6,999 nucleotides of DNA from an uncultured Clostridia bacterium (GTDB taxonomy: Bacteria > Bacillota > Clostridia > Oscillospirales > Oscillospiraceae): positions 1 to 6,999 of the forward strand of contig CAMGPO010000064.1 of NCBI GenBank assembly GCA_946060825.1. The letters are read 5' to 3'. Of this stretch, positions 5,138 through 6,999 are shown in pieces. How positions within the stretch are numbered: the stretch's first letter is position 1; each line of letters starts with the position of its first letter. The notes under the pieces were generated by a model. It ran no database searches, was not told where the DNA came from, and saw only the letters and a program-made list of their open reading frames with translations. Made by a program: the position numbers and the translations under genes.

Positions 5138-5217
5138 GTCATTCTGAGGGAGCCTTGGCGACCGAAGAATCTTTTCGGTGCCGGTAACAATAGATTCTTC
5201 GCTTCGCTCAGAATGAC
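5138..5217. repeat. Imperfect palindromic repeat of the GTCATTCTGAG type
   Basis: The 11-base ends GTCATTCTGAG (5138-5148) and CTCAGAATGAC (5207-5217) are perfect inverted repeats. An inner pair CGAAGAATCT / AGATTCTTCG (about 5163-5172 and 5192-5201) is also inverted. Between them the left arm carries several extra bases, so the whole 80 bases forms a long interrupted hairpin. Translated, it gives the HSERSEE-like peptides often seen in spurious small ORFs of many genomes, consistent with a dispersed, non-coding repeat or MITE-like element. It lies between xdhC and the PGI-fold gene. Confidence 0.75.
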
Positions 5218-5238
5218 ACTGGGGTTGTAGGGGTGGGG

Positions 5239-5730
5239 TCAGTCGAGTTTGCCGAGGCGGCGGAGCATCGTCTTTTTGACGGCGCGGAAGATGTTCTCGT
5301 AGCCGGTGCAGCGGCACAGATGCCCCGAGAGCAGCTTGCGCAGCTCATCGTCCGTGTATTCCTTTCCGGTCTCGAGGATCTCCGCGGCGGTCAGGATGAA
5401 GCCCGGCGAACAGAAGCCGCACTGGATGGCCGCCTCGTCCACAAAGGCCTGCTGGATGTCGCTCAGCTCGCCATCGGGGCCGGTCAGGCCCTCCAGGGTC
5501 CGCACCTTCTTGCCCTCGGCCCAGGCGGCCAGGTAGATGCAGGAGTTGAAGGCCTCGCCGTCGATCAGGACGGTGCAGGCCCCGCACTCGCCGACCTCGC
5601 AGCCCTTTTTCACGGAGGTCAGGCGGAATTCATCCCGCAGGAGGTCGGTCAGGGACATCCGCACATCGATCATGCAGGAGACATCCTTGCCGTTGAGATT
5701 AAATTGCAGCAGCTTGTACTGGTTTTCCAT
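5239..5730 (-). CDS. xdhC: Xanthine dehydrogenase iron-sulfur subunit
   Basis: 163 residues, the usual length for the separate 2x[2Fe-2S] subunit of xanthine dehydrogenase-family molybdenum hydroxylases (XdhC in E. coli naming, CoxS-like). It passes electrons from the molybdenum centre to FAD. The N-terminal plant-ferredoxin-like domain has Cys44, Cys49, Cys52 and Cys64 (GCEVGECGACT, then Cys64). The C-terminal helical domain has Cys104 and Cys107 (QCGFCSPG) and Cys139 and Cys141 (HLCRCTGY). All eight ligands are present, so it looks functional. No signal peptide is seen; it should be cytosolic. The ATG overlaps the xdhB stop by one base (TGATG), with GGAGGTGA 6 bases upstream inside xdhB, which implies translational coupling. 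Substrate choice is set by the Mo subunit, so another purine or N-heterocycle is possible. Confidence 0.95.
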   Translation of the reverse strand: MENQYKLLQFNLNGKDVSCMIDVRMSLTDLLRDEFRLTSVKKGCEVGECGACTVLIDGEAFNSCIYLAAWAEGKKVRTLEGLTGPDGELSDIQQAFVDEAAIQCGFCSPGFILTAAEILETGKEYTDDELRKLLSGHLCRCTGYENIFRAVKKTMLRRLGKLD

Positions 5731-6611
5731 CAGAGTTCACCTCCGCACCGTCTGGTGGCCTCGATGAGGCACCGCTTTGCCAGCTCCACAGCCACGTGCT
5801 GCCGCAGGGCCTTGCCGGCCCGCCAGGAGTCCCGGGGGTTGATATCCTGCAGGACCGCCAGGGCAAATTTCTCGGCGTTTTCCATGGTCACGGCCTTGCC
5901 GTTGATTGCCGCCTCCGCCGAAGGGGCGCGAACCGGCACCGGGGCCGCCACGCCGTAGGCGATGCGCACCCGCTCGAAGGTCTTTTTGTCGGGGCTGAGC
6001 CGGACGTTGACGGAGCAGCCGGTGGTGGCGATGTCCATGGCGTTGCGCATGGCGTATTTGAAGTAATAGCCTTTGGTGTTCTCCCAGCTCTCCTTCGGGA
6101 TCAGGACAGCCGTCTCGATCTCGCCGGGGCGGATGTCCACCTTGCCGGCCCGCAGGTAGAAGTCATGGATAGGGACGAGGCGGATGCCCTCGGGACCGGT
6201 CAGCTCGATGACGGCCTCCCAGGCATGGAGGGTGGAGGCGGAGTCGGCGGAGGTGACGCCGTTGCAGGTGTTGCCGCCGATGGTGCCAATGTTGCGGATC
6301 TGCGGCCCGCCGACCATGTCCACGGCCTCGCCGAGGACGCCAATCTTCTCCTGAATGATCGGGTGCTTGGTGATGTGGGAGAAGCTGGTCAGGGAGCCGA
6401 TGCGGATGGTACCGTCGTCCTCCAGGGAGACGCCCCGCAGCTCATCGAGCAGATAAATCGAGATCAGGGCGTGGCCAGCCCGCTTGCCCTCCCGCATCTG
6501 GACGAGGACGTCGGAGCCGCCGGCGATGATGTCGGCCTCCGGGTGGTTCAGGCGCAGGGCCACGGCGTCGTCGACGCTCCGGGCCTCGTAGTAGGCGCTC
6601 ATATCATACAT
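5730..6611 (-). CDS. xdhB: Xanthine dehydrogenase FAD-binding subunit
   Basis: 293 residues, essentially the length of E. coli XdhB (292). It carries the FAD that accepts electrons from the iron-sulfur subunit and hands them to NAD+ or another acceptor. FAD-binding landmarks are AGGSDVLVQMR (30-40) and GGPQIRNIGTIGGNTCNG (101-118) followed by TSADS. MRNAMDIATTGC (188-199) and the C-terminal helical domain with PRDSWRAGKALR (259-270) also match my memory of XdhB. The start ATG lies 4 bases after the xdhA stop, with GAGGAGGG 8 bases upstream, inside the xdhA end. The gene overlaps xdhC by one base. The order xdhA-xdhB-xdhC is that of the E. coli operon. I see nothing truncated. Confidence 0.95.
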   Translation of the reverse strand: MYDMSAYYEARSVDDAVALRLNHPEADIIAGGSDVLVQMREGKRAGHALISIYLLDELRGVSLEDDGTIRIGSLTSFSHITKHPIIQEKIGVLGEAVDMVGGPQIRNIGTIGGNTCNGVTSADSASTLHAWEAVIELTGPEGIRLVPIHDFYLRAGKVDIRPGEIETAVLIPKESWENTKGYYFKYAMRNAMDIATTGCSVNVRLSPDKKTFERVRIAYGVAAPVPVRAPSAEAAINGKAVTMENAEKFALAVLQDINPRDSWRAGKALRQHVAVELAKRCLIEATRRCGGEL

Positions 6612-6615
6612 GGTT

Positions 6616-6999
6616 TCAGCCCTCCTCTCTCCAGGGGTCGCGGATCAGACCCTCTTCGGTGAACCGCTCAAACAGCACATGGGGCGTCATGGGCGCCCGG
6701 TCGATCTCGACGCCGGTGGCGTTTAAAATCGCATTGCGGATGGCCGGGGCCACGGGGCAGACCGGCGGCTCGCCCAGGGCCTTGGTGCCGAAGGCGGAGG
6801 TCGGCTCCGGATTCTCCACAAACTGGGCCTCCAGATGGGGGTGATCCATGAAGGTGGAGAGCTTGTAGTCCAGCAGGTTGTTGTTCAGGGGGCGGCCCGT
6901 CTTGGGGTCGAGCAGGAGCTGCTCCGAGAGGGCATAGCCGATGCCCATGGACATGCCGCCGTGGACCTGGGCCTCGGCCAGGGCCGGGTTGATGAGGCG
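6616..6999 (-). CDS. xdhA: Xanthine dehydrogenase molybdenum-binding subunit, C-terminal part
   Basis: The last 127 residues of a longer protein; the gene enters from the right edge, so the ATG at 6954 is only an internal Met. This is the C-terminal molybdopterin domain of the xanthine dehydrogenase large subunit, which hydroxylates a purine carbon using water. Visible motifs are a QVHGGMSMGIGYAL stretch, corresponding to the cofactor-contacting Gln-x-x-Gly-Gly region of the family, and FGTKALGEPP, whose Glu corresponds to the catalytic base (Glu1261 in bovine enzyme, from memory). IRNAI and MTPHVLFE near the end fit the family. The residues that bind substrate lie outside the window, so xanthine rather than another N-heterocycle is inferred from the XdhABC gene order and XdhB similarity. 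It is the first visible gene of the operon with xdhB and xdhC. Confidence 0.92.
   Translation of the reverse strand, partial: RLINPALAEAQVHGGMSMGIGYALSEQLLLDPKTGRPLNNNLLDYKLSTFMDHPHLEAQFVENPEPTSAFGTKALGEPPVCPVAPAIRNAILNATGVEIDRAPMTPHVLFERFTEEGLIRDPWREEG

Noticed and set aside
3946..5187. Long open frame (413 codons) on the plus strand
   Set aside because: It is antisense to the PGI-fold gene, which has recognisable family motifs, a ribosome binding site and a promoter. Long antisense frames are expected in DNA this rich in G and C. The translation is low-complexity with no family motif.
5039..5317. Minus-strand frame encoding a HSERSEE-like peptide
   Set aside because: It is the translation of the palindromic repeat plus the xdhC tail, a known kind of spurious ORF, with no ribosome binding site.
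5796..6662. Open frame (288 codons) on the plus strand
   Set aside because: It is antisense to xdhB, which is identified by strong family motifs.

Overview
The window is GC-rich bacterial DNA with strong AGGAGG-type ribosome binding sites, many Gly/Ala/Glu-rich proteins and short lipoprotein signals. It also has xanthine dehydrogenase genes, a stand-alone BFD-type [2Fe-2S] protein and a small P-loop protein of a type common in Clostridia. Together these suggest an anaerobic, high-GC member of the Firmicutes, most likely Oscillospiraceae-like gut bacteria. This taxonomic guess is inference; the window holds no marker gene.

Layout. Positions 1-307 (minus) hold the N-terminus of a lipoprotein with a Pro-Glu repeat linker, cut by the window edge. 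It diverges from a second, complete lipoprotein (530-1486, plus) with an ETPAEAPA-repeat linker. The 222-base gap between them carries one extended -10 promoter on each strand. Next is a monocistronic PLP enzyme of the Cys/Met metabolism (trans-sulfuration) family (1599-2783, plus), with a near-consensus promoter and a strong, probably bidirectional terminator. From there on, everything is on the minus strand. A 63-residue BFD-like [2Fe-2S] protein has a TTG start (2903-3094). A 136-residue P-loop-like protein follows (3216-3626), with its own terminator. A 419-residue protein of the glucose-6-phosphate isomerase fold (3748-5007) appears to lack most catalytic residues. A non-coding stretch (5008-5238) holds a promoter, a GC-rich hairpin and an 80-base dispersed-type palindromic repeat. 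The window ends with a molybdenum hydroxylase operon in the order xdhA (partial), xdhB, xdhC (6999 down to 5239).

How the genes work together. The three xdh genes clearly encode one enzyme: a Mo-cofactor subunit, an FAD subunit and a 2x[2Fe-2S] subunit for purine hydroxylation. They are translationally coupled, with a 4-base gap and then a 1-base overlap. The other genes look like independent transcription units, each with its own promoter or terminator, and I see no evidence that they form one system. The most unusual item is the degenerate isomerase-fold protein. It is full length, has a good promoter and ribosome binding site, and is not a decaying pseudogene, yet its sugar-phosphate and catalytic motifs are replaced. 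Next in interest are the P-loop protein with Asn in place of the Walker A Lys, and the PLP enzyme, which departs from methionine gamma-lyase and cystathionine gamma-synthase at substrate-determining positions.
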